A stretch of 5,642 bases of DNA from Gammaproteobacteria bacterium (GCA_030599705.1 JAUVNM010000136.1:1-5642), one strand, 5' to 3'; shown: positions 1-5,642, counted from the stretch's first letter. Notes: generated from the letters alone by a model not told the origin. Numbers and translations are program-made.

Positions 1-56
1 AGGCCGGAAACCAGCAGTACGGGGACAATGAAAAGCCAGCGGTTTACCAGGATCAT
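1..56 (-). CDS. Start of a membrane or exported protein (partial, runs off left edge)
   Basis: Only the first 18 full codons are visible, reading MILVNRWLFIVPVLLVSG and then a probable Leu. This is one positive charge followed by an unbroken hydrophobic stretch, which fits a signal peptide, a lipoprotein signal or a first membrane helix. The start is well supported: a GGAG ribosome-binding site sits at 67-64 with seven bases to the ATG. The gene begins 19 bases after the stop of the sensor gene at 942-76 and in a different reading frame, so it is a separate, probably co-transcribed gene and not a read-through part of the sensor. Function cannot be read from this fragment. Given the upstream sensor without output, it could be a signalling partner or a periplasmic protein, but this is inference from position only. 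Confidence 0.6.
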   Translation of the reverse strand, partial: MILVNRWLFIVPVLLVSG

Positions 57-63
57 GGATCTG

Positions 64-67
64 CTCC
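64..67 (-). promoter_or_regulatory. Ribosome-binding site of the partial left-edge gene
   Basis: GGAG on the minus strand lies seven bases before the ATG at 56-54. It decides the start of the truncated gene and shows that this gene is translated separately from the sensor upstream. Confidence 0.6.
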
Positions 68-75
68 GGGCCGGG

Positions 76-942
76 TTATTCGTTCAACAGCAGCATGCGC
101 ATGATAATGCTGATAATGAGAAAACCGATAAAGACAATCAGCGACTGCACCAGGATCGAACTGTAGGCATCGGCATACAGGCTCTTGTCCGGCAGGATGG
201 CAATATCCCACAGGGTCCCCGGAACGGGCACGGAATAGCTGATGCGCTGCATCTCCTCAGGATCAAGCCGCTTGTTCACCGGCAGAGACTCGTCGTTGCC
301 GGTGATGGCCAGGTCGATCAGTCCCGGGTCGTCTCGGCGCAGCAGGTAGATATGGTGACCGGCCACGCCGATATTTGCCAGCGTCCGTTTCAGGGTGTCC
401 GTCTTGTAACTGATAAAGATTATATTTCCGCTCTGCTTGTCAGCGCCCCAGTGCGCCATGATATCGAAATGTGGTGGTACATCCGCACGGCCGTGGTGCA
501 TGTAAACCGCCTGGGACTTACTGACAGCAAACTTGTGTATGTCATTTTGGCAGCGCGGGCCGACCAGGCCCTCGAATCCCTCCAGCAGGGTAGTACCGGA
601 ATTATCGGCAATGGTGAAGGCGAAGTATTCGGGGAAAAACGTGGTGATACGTTTTTCCAGGATCACGTATAACCCGGCATCCTGCGGCCATTCGGCCACA
701 CGGCTGATATGCGCCTGGTTGTCATCGGCAAATATGTGCACCGAGCGCTTGTAGCCGTTGATTAACAGCGCCACCTCGTCCGCTGCGGCCTGCACGGAGT
801 GATCGGCCAGTTCGGTCTGGCGTTTGGCGAAGTTGTCCACCCGGAGGGTTGCATTCCAGATGAGCAGGATGGTCATCATGGACAGGGAAATCAGGACGTA
901 CAGGTTCGCCTGTTTGCTGGATTCTCTGGTTTTATTGCGCAT
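76..942 (-). CDS. Inner-membrane Cache-like sensor protein without an output domain
   Basis: Complete 288-residue protein. A basic N-terminus (RNKTRESSK) is followed by a membrane helix at about residues 13-33, a soluble region at about 34-260 predicted to be periplasmic, and a second very hydrophobic helix at about 262-286. It ends two residues later (NE, stop), so nothing is left to act in the cytoplasm. The soluble part starts with a long helix (about 38-66) and contains the segments FPEYFAFTIADNSG (103-116), GLVGPRCQNDIHKF (125-138) and HFDIMAHW (158-165). These resemble, from memory, the periplasmic Cache-type sensor region that precedes GGDEF or histidine-kinase domains in gammaproteobacteria. 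The start at 942 has an AGGA site five bases upstream. The gene lies 124 bases beyond the end of bioA and 19 bases before the next gene on the same strand. Its ligand is unknown. It may be a genuine stand-alone sensor subunit or a remnant of a larger receptor; the clean stop and well-placed downstream gene favour the former. Confidence 0.75.
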   Translation of the reverse strand: MRNKTRESSKQANLYVLISLSMMTILLIWNATLRVDNFAKRQTELADHSVQAAADEVALLINGYKRSVHIFADDNQAHISRVAEWPQDAGLYVILEKRITTFFPEYFAFTIADNSGTTLLEGFEGLVGPRCQNDIHKFAVSKSQAVYMHHGRADVPPHFDIMAHWGADKQSGNIIFISYKTDTLKRTLANIGVAGHHIYLLRRDDPGLIDLAITGNDESLPVNKRLDPEEMQRISYSVPVPGTLWDIAILPDKSLYADAYSSILVQSLIVFIGFLIISIIMRMLLLNE

Positions 943-947
943 GCGTT

Positions 948-951
948 TCCT
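948..951 (-). promoter_or_regulatory. Ribosome-binding site of the sensor gene
   Basis: AGGA on the minus strand is spaced five bases from the ATG at 942-940. It fixes the start of the 288-residue sensor. Confidence 0.6.
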
Positions 952-989
952 GCAAGGTCATAGCAGCAGACTTGTGTACACTTCTGCAA

Positions 990-1014
990 TTCTGAAAATC
1001 ATTATTGTTCAGAA
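990..1014. promoter_or_regulatory. Inverted repeat between bioA and the sensor gene
   Basis: A perfect 7-bp inverted repeat (TTCTGAA at 990-996, TTCAGAA at 1008-1014) is separated by 11 AT-rich bases. It lies in the 124-bp gap between the bioA stop and the sensor start. It could be an operator in the sensor promoter or a weak transcript-end hairpin after bioA. The stem is AT-rich, the loop is long and no T-run follows, so a strong intrinsic terminator is unlikely. A second short palindrome, GTGTACAC at 974-981, lies between it and the sensor start. No convincing -35/-10 pair was found on the minus strand in this gap. Confidence 0.35.
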
Positions 1015-1066
1015 ACATCTATTCGGCAATAGCGGGCATTACTGATGCGGCCTGTTCCGGCAGAAA

Positions 1067-2362
1067 TTACAGTTCGCTGATGATGCGGGTCACGGTCGTG
1101 GTCAGTACCGCCAGGTCTTCGGTGCTGATGATGTACGGGGGCATCAGGTAGACCAGCCGGCCGAACGGCCGGATCCAGACACCGGCGTCTACAAACTGCT
1201 GTGGCAGACGTTGCATGTCCACCGGCTCATGCAGTTCCACCACACCGATCGCGCCGAGGGTCCGTACCTCGGCAACGCTGTTGAATTCACGGCAGGGTGC
1301 GAGCCCGCTGGCCAGTTGTCGTTCGATGTTCGCTACCCGTTGCTGCCAGGGCGAGTCGAGCAGCAGTTGCAGGCTGGCCAGTGCGGCGCTACAGGCCAGT
1401 GGATTGCCCATGAAAGTCGGACCGTGCATGAATACCCCCGGAGACCCTTCCCGGATGGCAGCCGCTATGTCTGCCGTGGTCAGGGTGGCGGCCAGCGTGA
1501 GGTAGCCGCCGGTCAGCGCCTTGCCGAGGCACATAATGTCCGGCGCAATGCCGGCATGTTCACAGGCAAACAGCCGGCCGCTACGTCCGAAGCCGGTCGC
1601 GATCTCGTCACAGATCAACAGCACGCCGTATTCATCGCACAGGGCGCGTGCCCGTTCCAGGTAGTCGGCTGAATAGAAGCGCATGCCGCCGGCACCCTGC
1701 ACGACCGGTTCGAGTATCAGTGCGGCAAGGTGATCATGCTGTTCGGCCAGCAGGGTTTCGAGCGCCGTGGCGTCGGCCGTGCTGCAGGGTTCGCCGAACC
1801 GGCTGGACGGGGAATCGGTAAAGTACTGTTTGGCGAGGATCTCGTTGAACAGGCTGTGTATGCCGGTCACCGGGTCGCACACCGACATGGCGCCGAAGGT
1901 GTCGCCGTGATAGCCGCTGCGAAGCGTGGCAAAGTGCTGCTTGCGCGGTTTGCCTCGGGCATGCCAGTACTGGATTGCCATCTTCAGGGCAACTTCCACG
2001 GACACCGAGCCGGAGTCCGAGAAGAACACGGTCTCGAGTGGTGCGGGGGTGAGTTCGGCGAGCCGGGCGGCGAGCCGGGCGGCGGGCGGGTGCGTCAGTC
2101 CGCCGAACATGACGTGCGCCATGGTGTCGAGTTGTGCAATCAGCGCGGCGTTGATCTCCGGTACGTTGTAGCCGTGAATGGCGCACCACCAGGAGGCCAT
2201 GCCATCGATAAGTTCACGTCCGTCGGCCAGCCGCAGGCGTACCCCGCTGGCGGCGACCACCGGGTACAGCGGCGCGTCCGTGCCCATGGCGCTGTAGGGA
2301 TGCCAGACATGGTCCCGGTCCAGGGCCATCCAGTCGGGTTCGGCGTCCGGGGTATCAGGCAT
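1067..2362 (-). CDS. bioA: BioA, adenosylmethionine-8-amino-7-oxononanoate aminotransferase
   Basis: Complete 431-residue class III, PLP-dependent aminotransferase. BioA transfers an amino group from S-adenosylmethionine to 8-amino-7-oxononanoate (KAPA), giving 7,8-diaminononanoate, the next-to-last intermediate but one in biotin synthesis; it acts in the cytoplasm as a homodimer. Diagnostic segments are DHVWHPYSAM (17-26, substrate Tyr23), SWWCAIHGYN (57-66, the paired Trp of the substrate pocket), GYHGDTFGAMSVCDP (150-164, Tyr151), CDEIATGFGR (251-260, Asp252 for the PLP pyridine nitrogen), GKALTGG (280-286, Lys281 forming the Schiff base) and IRPFGRLVYLMPPY (397-410, Arg398). All expected active-site residues are present and the length matches E. 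coli BioA. An in-frame TGA ten codons upstream, with no start codon between, makes 2362 the earliest possible start; Met12 is an alternative, and neither has a clear ribosome-binding site. It is divergent from the radical SAM gene. No other bio gene is in the window, so bioA is apparently unlinked from bioBFHCD here. Confidence 0.97.
   Translation of the reverse strand: MPDTPDAEPDWMALDRDHVWHPYSAMGTDAPLYPVVAASGVRLRLADGRELIDGMASWWCAIHGYNVPEINAALIAQLDTMAHVMFGGLTHPPAARLAARLAELTPAPLETVFFSDSGSVSVEVALKMAIQYWHARGKPRKQHFATLRSGYHGDTFGAMSVCDPVTGIHSLFNEILAKQYFTDSPSSRFGEPCSTADATALETLLAEQHDHLAALILEPVVQGAGGMRFYSADYLERARALCDEYGVLLICDEIATGFGRSGRLFACEHAGIAPDIMCLGKALTGGYLTLAATLTTADIAAAIREGSPGVFMHGPTFMGNPLACSAALASLQLLLDSPWQQRVANIERQLASGLAPCREFNSVAEVRTLGAIGVVELHEPVDMQRLPQQFVDAGVWIRPFGRLVYLMPPYIISTEDLAVLTTTVTRIISEL
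2057..2080. repeat. 12-bp tandem duplication inside bioA
   Basis: GGCGAGCCGGGC occurs twice in direct succession (2057-2068 and 2069-2080), followed by a third, diverged GC-rich copy start. On the minus strand it encodes AARL twice (residues 94-101). The frame is kept, and the segment sits on a surface-type helix between the substrate loop and the core, so it should be harmless. It may be a slippage product. Confidence 0.6.
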
Positions 2363-2579
2363 TCGGTGAAGTATGTAGAAATACCATATATATCAGTATG
2401 TTACACTTTATTTACCGGGAGGCGCAGCCATCCCATCCAGTCCTGTTGGCATGCTCGCCGGCGGGCGGTTCACATGATGGTGGCCGACTTCAGGTAGACT
2501 CTTTACCCGATGAATAATAACCGGTTTCTGTAAGCCAGATACCTTATTAAACAATCCCTGATTTATCCGTCATTCCGGA
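2363..2579. promoter_or_regulatory. Divergent intergenic region with promoters for bioA and the radical SAM gene
   Basis: These 217 bases separate two divergently transcribed genes, so at least one promoter in each direction is expected. The bioA side (about 2370-2415) is strongly AT-rich, with the imperfect dyad ATAC...GTAT around CATATATATCA at 2381-2399, which may be an operator or a TATA-rich -10 area. The middle (2415-2490) is GC-rich and holds nothing recognised. The radical SAM side (2490-2565) is AT-rich again. I looked for a BirA operator (TTGTAAACC, about 15 bases, GGTTTACAA), the usual biotin-responsive site, and found no acceptable match. Confidence 0.5.
2489..2518 (+). promoter_or_regulatory. 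Weak sigma70-type promoter candidate for the radical SAM gene
   Basis: TTCAGG at 2489-2494 (three of six matches to the -35 consensus) and AATAAT at 2513-2518 (five of six to the -10 consensus) are 18 bases apart. The pair lies about 60-105 bases before the possible starts of the radical SAM gene. The -35 match is poor, so this is only the best candidate seen by eye. Confidence 0.25.
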
Positions 2580-2587
2580 ATGACGGA
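2566..2587. repeat. Perfect 22-bp palindrome at the start of the radical SAM gene
   Basis: The left half TCCGTCATTCC (2566-2576) is followed directly by its exact reverse complement (2577-2587), with no spacer. It overlaps the ATG at 2580-2582. As DNA it could be an operator for a dimeric regulator; as RNA it could fold over the first start codon. The half-site CGTCATTCC also resembles the ends of short palindromic repeats scattered in many proteobacterial genomes, so it may be a remnant of such an element. No T-run follows on either strand, which argues against a terminator. Confidence 0.7.
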
Positions 2588-4091
2588 ACACGACACATCA
2601 GAGGTTCCTTACCTAATCTCAATCATGAATGCCCAGATAGAGCCACTGCAGGTTACCGCCGACTGGCAGCCCCCGGCCACGGTGACGCAGACCGCCTTCC
2701 GGTCGATCTGTTTTATTTATCCCGATGACGGGGAGGGTTCACGGTTCGATCGCATGTTTCCGCCACTCGGCCTGGAACTGGTGGCCGCCGGGGTGCGTGA
2801 CTGTGTCGAGGACCGCTGCATGATTGACCTGCGGTTCGCCAGGGACTGGGAGCAGCAGGTCCCGCCCAACACCGACCTGGTCGCGCTCAGCATGTTGTGG
2901 GACAAGCCGATCCGGGAAGTCTTCGACCTGGTGCGGCGCCTGAAAATGCTGCTCCCCGGTGTCCGGGTCGTGGCCGGTGGCCGGGTCGCGGAAGCCCACC
3001 GCGAGGCACTGGTCAGTGCAGCGCGTGCCGAACGCGTGGACGTGGTGTTTGCCGGTCCCGATGACGGGCGTTTCCGCGCCTTCGTGGAATCCGGTGAGCC
3101 CGACGGAATCCCGGGGGTGTCCTTTATCCGGGATGGCGCGTACCGGGAGAACCCGTTGCCGCCCTACGGCGCGATCCCCGATCGTCCGCTTCCGGACCGT
3201 TCGCTGCGCCGGGTGCATTACCGCATGATCCGCCGCGACGGGCTCGATCTCGGGATCGCCTCCGATACCATCCAGAGTTCCCGCGGCTGCTCGTTCAAGT
3301 GTTCCTTCTGTACCTTTAACCGCGACCAGGACGGCCGGCCCATCAATTTCACCATGCGCTCCCCGGAATCCGTGGCCGATGAACTGGCCGAGATCGAGAG
3401 CGACTATGTCATTTTCGTGGACGACAACGTGGCCCAGGATTCCGACCGCATCGATCGCCTGTGTGACCTGCTGCTGGAGCGCGGCATCGACAAGACCTAT
3501 GGTATCGAAACGCGGATCAATCTTGGCCTGCGCCCGCAGGTCGCCGAAAAAATGGCCCGCGCCGGCTTCCGTCACATCACCTTCGGTATCGAGGCCATTC
3601 ACGACCACACACTGAAGTTTCTCAACAAGGGCTTCAGGCGGCATACCATCGAGAATGCCTTCGACGCCATTCGCGGACTGCCGATGGTGTATACCGGCAA
3701 TTTTATCGTCGGCAGCGTGGGCGAGACGCGCGCACAGATGCTCGAGATCCCGGAGTTCGCGCGCCGTATCGGCCTGGATACCATCATGGTGAATCACCTG
3801 CGCTGCCGCGGTCCCGAGCCGTTGACGGAAACGGTGATGGCCACGCCGGATTACCATATCGATCCGGATACCCGGAAGGTCTATTCGGACGCACTCAGCC
3901 TCGAGGAGATCTCCGCGATCATCAGGCAGATCAAGCGTGACTTCTGGTCGCCAGCACAAAAACTGAAAACAGCCAGGAAGGTACGCCAGCTGTTCAAACC
4001 GGTACGCTACACTTCGGTGGCACGTCACTGGCTGTCATGGAAACTCAAAGGCAAACCGGACCCGTGGGGAACACACGCCGGTTCAAATTGA
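2580..4091 (+). CDS. B12-binding-domain radical SAM enzyme, substrate unknown
   Basis: A 503-residue protein of the class with an N-terminal cobalamin-binding-type Rossmann domain (about 41-170) and a radical SAM barrel (about 225-430). The cluster motif is C237-x3-C241-x2-C244 in SRGCSFKCSFC, which should bind the 4Fe-4S cluster that cleaves S-adenosylmethionine. Other barrel features are YVIFVDDN (276-283), GIETRINL (308-315), GFRHITFGIEA (329-339) and FIVGSVGET (375-383, a GxIxGxxGET-type strand). The N-terminal domain has PPLGLELVAAG (61-71) and VVAGG (130-134) but no DxHxxG histidine, as in the BchE/HpnJ-like branch, so any cobalamin would be bound without that ligand. The C-terminus (about 455-495) is rich in Lys and Arg. 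Such enzymes carry out methylations, cyclisations or rearrangements; the reaction cannot be read here. The first ATG (2580) lies within a palindrome and Met16 (ATG at 2625) is a good alternative; neither has a proper ribosome-binding site, and the conserved region starts after both. The lipoprotein gene follows after 35 bases. Confidence 0.88.
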   Translation: MTEHDTSEVPYLISIMNAQIEPLQVTADWQPPATVTQTAFRSICFIYPDDGEGSRFDRMFPPLGLELVAAGVRDCVEDRCMIDLRFARDWEQQVPPNTDLVALSMLWDKPIREVFDLVRRLKMLLPGVRVVAGGRVAEAHREALVSAARAERVDVVFAGPDDGRFRAFVESGEPDGIPGVSFIRDGAYRENPLPPYGAIPDRPLPDRSLRRVHYRMIRRDGLDLGIASDTIQSSRGCSFKCSFCTFNRDQDGRPINFTMRSPESVADELAEIESDYVIFVDDNVAQDSDRIDRLCDLLLERGIDKTYGIETRINLGLRPQVAEKMARAGFRHITFGIEAIHDHTLKFLNKGFRRHTIENAFDAIRGLPMVYTGNFIVGSVGETRAQMLEIPEFARRIGLDTIMVNHLRCRGPEPLTETVMATPDYHIDPDTRKVYSDALSLEEISAIIRQIKRDFWSPAQKLKTARKVRQLFKPVRYTSVARHWLSWKLKGKPDPWGTHAGSN

Positions 4092-4126
4092 TGTGCCGAT
4101 CCCGGGCTACGTAACGCTTACGAATA

Positions 4127-5110
4127 ATGGTTCCCGCACATAAGCTGTCGTACCTGGTCCTGGTATTGCTCATGGCCGTGTCTGCCTGTACCGGGTTCAG
4201 GGTTTCACAGGGTCCGCAGCTGCGTCTCGAGGAAGTCCACCCGTTCGGTGCCCTGCGCATTGCGTTCAGCCCGGCGGGTGACCGGCTGGCCAGTGGTGGA
4301 CTGCAAGGCGACATCAGGATCTGGGCGATTCCGGGCGGGGAAAACCTGGCCGTCTTGAATGGCCACAACAAACCCGTCAGCGGCCTGACCTGGCTTGACG
4401 ACGATCATCTTGTCAGTGCGGATACCCGCGGGACGCTGCGTGTATGGGATGCGGCGGCCGGAGAACCGGTGACCGAATTCCATACAGAGGACATTACCTC
4501 CATTGCGTTGCTGCCATGGCCTGCGCGCATTGTGGTCGGACACGCGACCGGCGAGCTGCGCATTTATTCCTGGCCGGACATGGCGCTACTGGCGGAGACC
4601 GAATTGCCGGCCGAGGTCGTGTCGATTGCTGTAGAACCGGAGCAGCAGTTAATTGCCGTCGCAACAGACGACCGGCGCGTGCAACTGTTCGATGCCCGTC
4701 TGGCCCCGCTGCGCGAACTGCAGACACCCCCCGGCAAGGTATTCGAATTACGGTTTGCGCCCGATGGCCACCAGCTGGCCGGTGGCGGCTGGTACCGGGT
4801 ATTCCTGTGGTCGACGGTGAGCGGGGAACTGCAGGTGCGTGACTCGGGGCATTTCGGCGCCGTCGCCTCGCTCGATTACAGCCCGGACGGGCAACAGCTG
4901 GTCAGTATCGGCCGCATTACCAATGCCATGGTGCTGGTCACCGATGTGGCTTCCGGTCAACTCGAGCGGCGCCTCTCGCCACAGCCGCTGTGTGGCTGGG
5001 ATGTGCGCTTCAGTCCGGATGGCCGTTACATTGCCAGTTCCAGCGAGGACGGCAGCGTGCTGCTCTATGACATCACGGGACCCTACCGGCCGACCTGGTA
5101 TCACGAGTAG
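4127..5110 (+). CDS. WD40-repeat beta-propeller lipoprotein
   Basis: A 327-residue protein. Residues 1-20 are a lipoprotein signal peptide (MVPAHK, then a hydrophobic run) ending in the lipobox VSAC with the modified Cys21; the +2 residue is Thr, which fits export to the outer membrane rather than inner-membrane retention. The mature part reads as seven WD40-like blades: about 41-72, 79-114, 122-151, 162-190, 203-234, 241-277 and 288-320. Typical signatures are AFSPAGDRLASGG, RVWDAAAGE, RFAPDGHQLAGGG and RFSPDGRYIASSSEDGSV. Seven blades would close a full propeller, a scaffold for protein contacts; no catalytic motif is visible. The gene starts 35 bases after the radical SAM stop on the same strand and is probably co-transcribed. 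There is no clear ribosome-binding site; a small 5-bp hairpin (4110-4122, CGTAA/TTACG) lies just before the ATG. Eukaryote-like WD40 proteins are common in some bacteria, and the role of this one is unknown. Confidence 0.85.
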   Translation: MVPAHKLSYLVLVLLMAVSACTGFRVSQGPQLRLEEVHPFGALRIAFSPAGDRLASGGLQGDIRIWAIPGGENLAVLNGHNKPVSGLTWLDDDHLVSADTRGTLRVWDAAAGEPVTEFHTEDITSIALLPWPARIVVGHATGELRIYSWPDMALLAETELPAEVVSIAVEPEQQLIAVATDDRRVQLFDARLAPLRELQTPPGKVFELRFAPDGHQLAGGGWYRVFLWSTVSGELQVRDSGHFGAVASLDYSPDGQQLVSIGRITNAMVLVTDVASGQLERRLSPQPLCGWDVRFSPDGRYIASSSEDGSVLLYDITGPYRPTWYHE

Positions 5111-5119
5111 GCCGTGGGA

Positions 5120-5140
5120 AAGCCTGCGTAAGGCGGGCTT
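5120..5140. terminator. Weak hairpin between the two convergent genes
   Basis: AAGCCTGC (5120-5127) and GCGGGCTT (5133-5140) form an 8-bp stem with one G-T wobble and a 5-base loop. It begins ten bases after the lipoprotein stop, in the 86-bp gap to the convergent AbiEi-like gene. On the plus strand no T-run follows; on the minus strand the stem end continues into TTTCCC, so it could act weakly for the minus-strand gene. Confidence 0.35.
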
Positions 5141-5196
5141 GGTAAGTATCACGCCAGCGGCGTTGCCCAGATGGTCACCGGCAATACAGGATGCGA

Positions 5197-5642
5197 TTAA
5201 AGTGCCTTCCAACGAGTCCGCATCAGAGTCGAAATACGAGGGAGTATGGGTAGTTGCTTCAGCAGCCGTTCAAACTCACGCTTGCGAAAGGCTGGTTGCC
5301 TGATCTCCACTTCGGGTAAGCGTGCGAAGCGCCGGTTCTTGCGTGTTGAGAGATACAGAGTATCTATCAGAGCCTTCTCTGTGGTGGCAATGAGATAAGG
5401 CAGACGCGTTTCACTCCATTGAGTGCCTTGTTTCATGAGTTCCGGTTTGATCTGCAGAAATTCATATTGACCAACAGGTGAGTCCAGCGTGCGTGCATGG
5501 CCGGTCGTAGCTATCTGCATGGTTTTCGGGATCTGGGACACCAGGCCGTGCAGGTGGAGGGCGCTCAGGAATGACACATAACCGTGTTCTTTACCGAGCA
5601 GGTAAGGCACACATGCCAGTGGATGAAACCAGGGGTGGCCGG
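5197..5642 (-). CDS. AbiEi-family antitoxin-like protein, C-terminal part (N-terminus off right edge)
   Basis: The reading frame is open from the right edge to the TAA at 5199-5197, giving 147 visible residues. A GTG at 5610 could start a shorter version, but the frame continues upstream as GHPWFHPLACVPYLL, which looks like family sequence, so I treat the gene as partial at its 5' end. The segments YVSFLSALHLHGL, SQIPKTMQIAT, DSPVGQYEF, TEKALIDTLYL and FARLPEVEI are characteristic of the AbiEi antitoxin / putative transcriptional-regulator family as I know it. In AbiE (type IV toxin-antitoxin, abortive phage infection) AbiEi has an N-terminal winged helix that binds its promoter, here missing, and a C-terminal domain that neutralises the AbiEii nucleotidyltransferase toxin. 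The toxin gene normally follows the antitoxin, but downstream on this strand there are only 86 bases before the convergent lipoprotein gene. Base composition appears less GC-rich than in the neighbours, a mild hint of separate origin. The protein may be a solitary regulator and not a working antitoxin. Confidence 0.75.
   Translation of the reverse strand, partial: GHPWFHPLACVPYLLGKEHGYVSFLSALHLHGLVSQIPKTMQIATTGHARTLDSPVGQYEFLQIKPELMKQGTQWSETRLPYLIATTEKALIDTLYLSTRKNRRFARLPEVEIRQPAFRKREFERLLKQLPILPRISTLMRTRWKAL

Noticed and set aside
54..78. Possible frameshift joining the sensor to the left-edge gene
   Set aside because: The second gene has its own ATG, a well-spaced GGAG and a hydrophobic N-terminus of its own, so two separate genes explain the sequence better than one broken gene.
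28..672. Open frame of 214 codons on the plus strand opposite the sensor gene
   Set aside because: The minus-strand frame has two convincing membrane helices, a ribosome-binding site and Cache-like segments; this one has none and is low-complexity in Gln, His and Asp.
1730..2497. Open frame of 255 codons on the plus strand opposite bioA
   Set aside because: It is antisense to bioA, whose full active site is readable on the other strand; the product is Gly/Arg-rich and shows no family pattern.
2739..4028. Long open frame (429 codons) on the minus strand opposite the radical SAM gene
   Set aside because: It lies entirely antisense to a gene with clear family motifs and intact cluster cysteines. 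Its translation is rich in His, Asp, Gly and Gln with no recognisable domain, typical of a GC-rich shadow frame.
4091..4114. Start codon overlapping the radical SAM stop (TGATG) as the lipoprotein start
   Set aside because: This ATG is in the same frame as the lipoprotein, but the frame stops at TAA 4112-4114 before reaching it, so it gives only a seven-residue peptide.
5111..5140. Strong intrinsic terminator after the lipoprotein gene
   Set aside because: A hairpin is present but no T-run follows on the plus strand, so it is listed only as a weak candidate.
1..5642. tRNA, rRNA, CRISPR array, insertion sequence or riboswitch
   Set aside because: No cloverleaf, spaced repeat array, transposase frame or recognisable riboswitch core was seen on either strand.

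Overview
The window reads like chromosomal DNA of a GC-rich proteobacterium, most likely a gammaproteobacterium. The evidence is the E. coli-type BioA sequence, the Gram-negative lipoprotein signal, and a Cache-like periplasmic sensor of a style common in free-living gammaproteobacteria. No rRNA, tRNA, CRISPR array, insertion sequence or phage gene is visible. The species cannot be fixed from this sequence.

Layout from left to right. (1) Positions 1-942 hold two minus-strand genes in tandem. The first, 942-76, is a 288-residue inner-membrane protein with a periplasmic Cache-like sensor domain between two membrane helices and no cytoplasmic output domain. It is followed after 19 bases by the start of a second membrane or exported protein (56-1) that runs off the left edge. 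(2) Positions 2362-1067, minus strand, hold a complete bioA, the PLP aminotransferase that makes 7,8-diaminononanoate in biotin synthesis. (3) Positions 2363-2579 are a divergent, partly AT-rich promoter region ending in a perfect 22-bp palindrome that covers one possible start codon of the next gene. (4) Positions 2580-4091, plus strand, hold a radical SAM enzyme with an N-terminal B12-binding-type domain and an intact CxxxCxxC cluster motif. (5) Positions 4127-5110, plus strand, hold a lipoprotein whose mature part reads as seven WD40-like blades, 35 bases behind the radical SAM gene and probably in the same transcript. (6) Positions 5642-5197, minus strand, hold the C-terminal part of an AbiEi-family antitoxin-like protein, converging on the lipoprotein gene and cut by the right edge.

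How they work together. The only pathway that can be named firmly is biotin synthesis, through bioA. The radical SAM/WD40-lipoprotein pair is a plausible two-gene unit of unknown substrate: a cytoplasmic modifying enzyme plus a membrane-anchored beta-propeller. The sensor protein probably passes its signal to another protein, possibly the neighbour that begins at 56. The AbiEi-like protein has no toxin gene on its downstream side within the window. The strongest leads for undescribed biology are the output-less sensor pair, the radical SAM/propeller pair with the palindrome at its front, and the apparently solitary AbiEi-like gene. None is proven by sequence reading alone.
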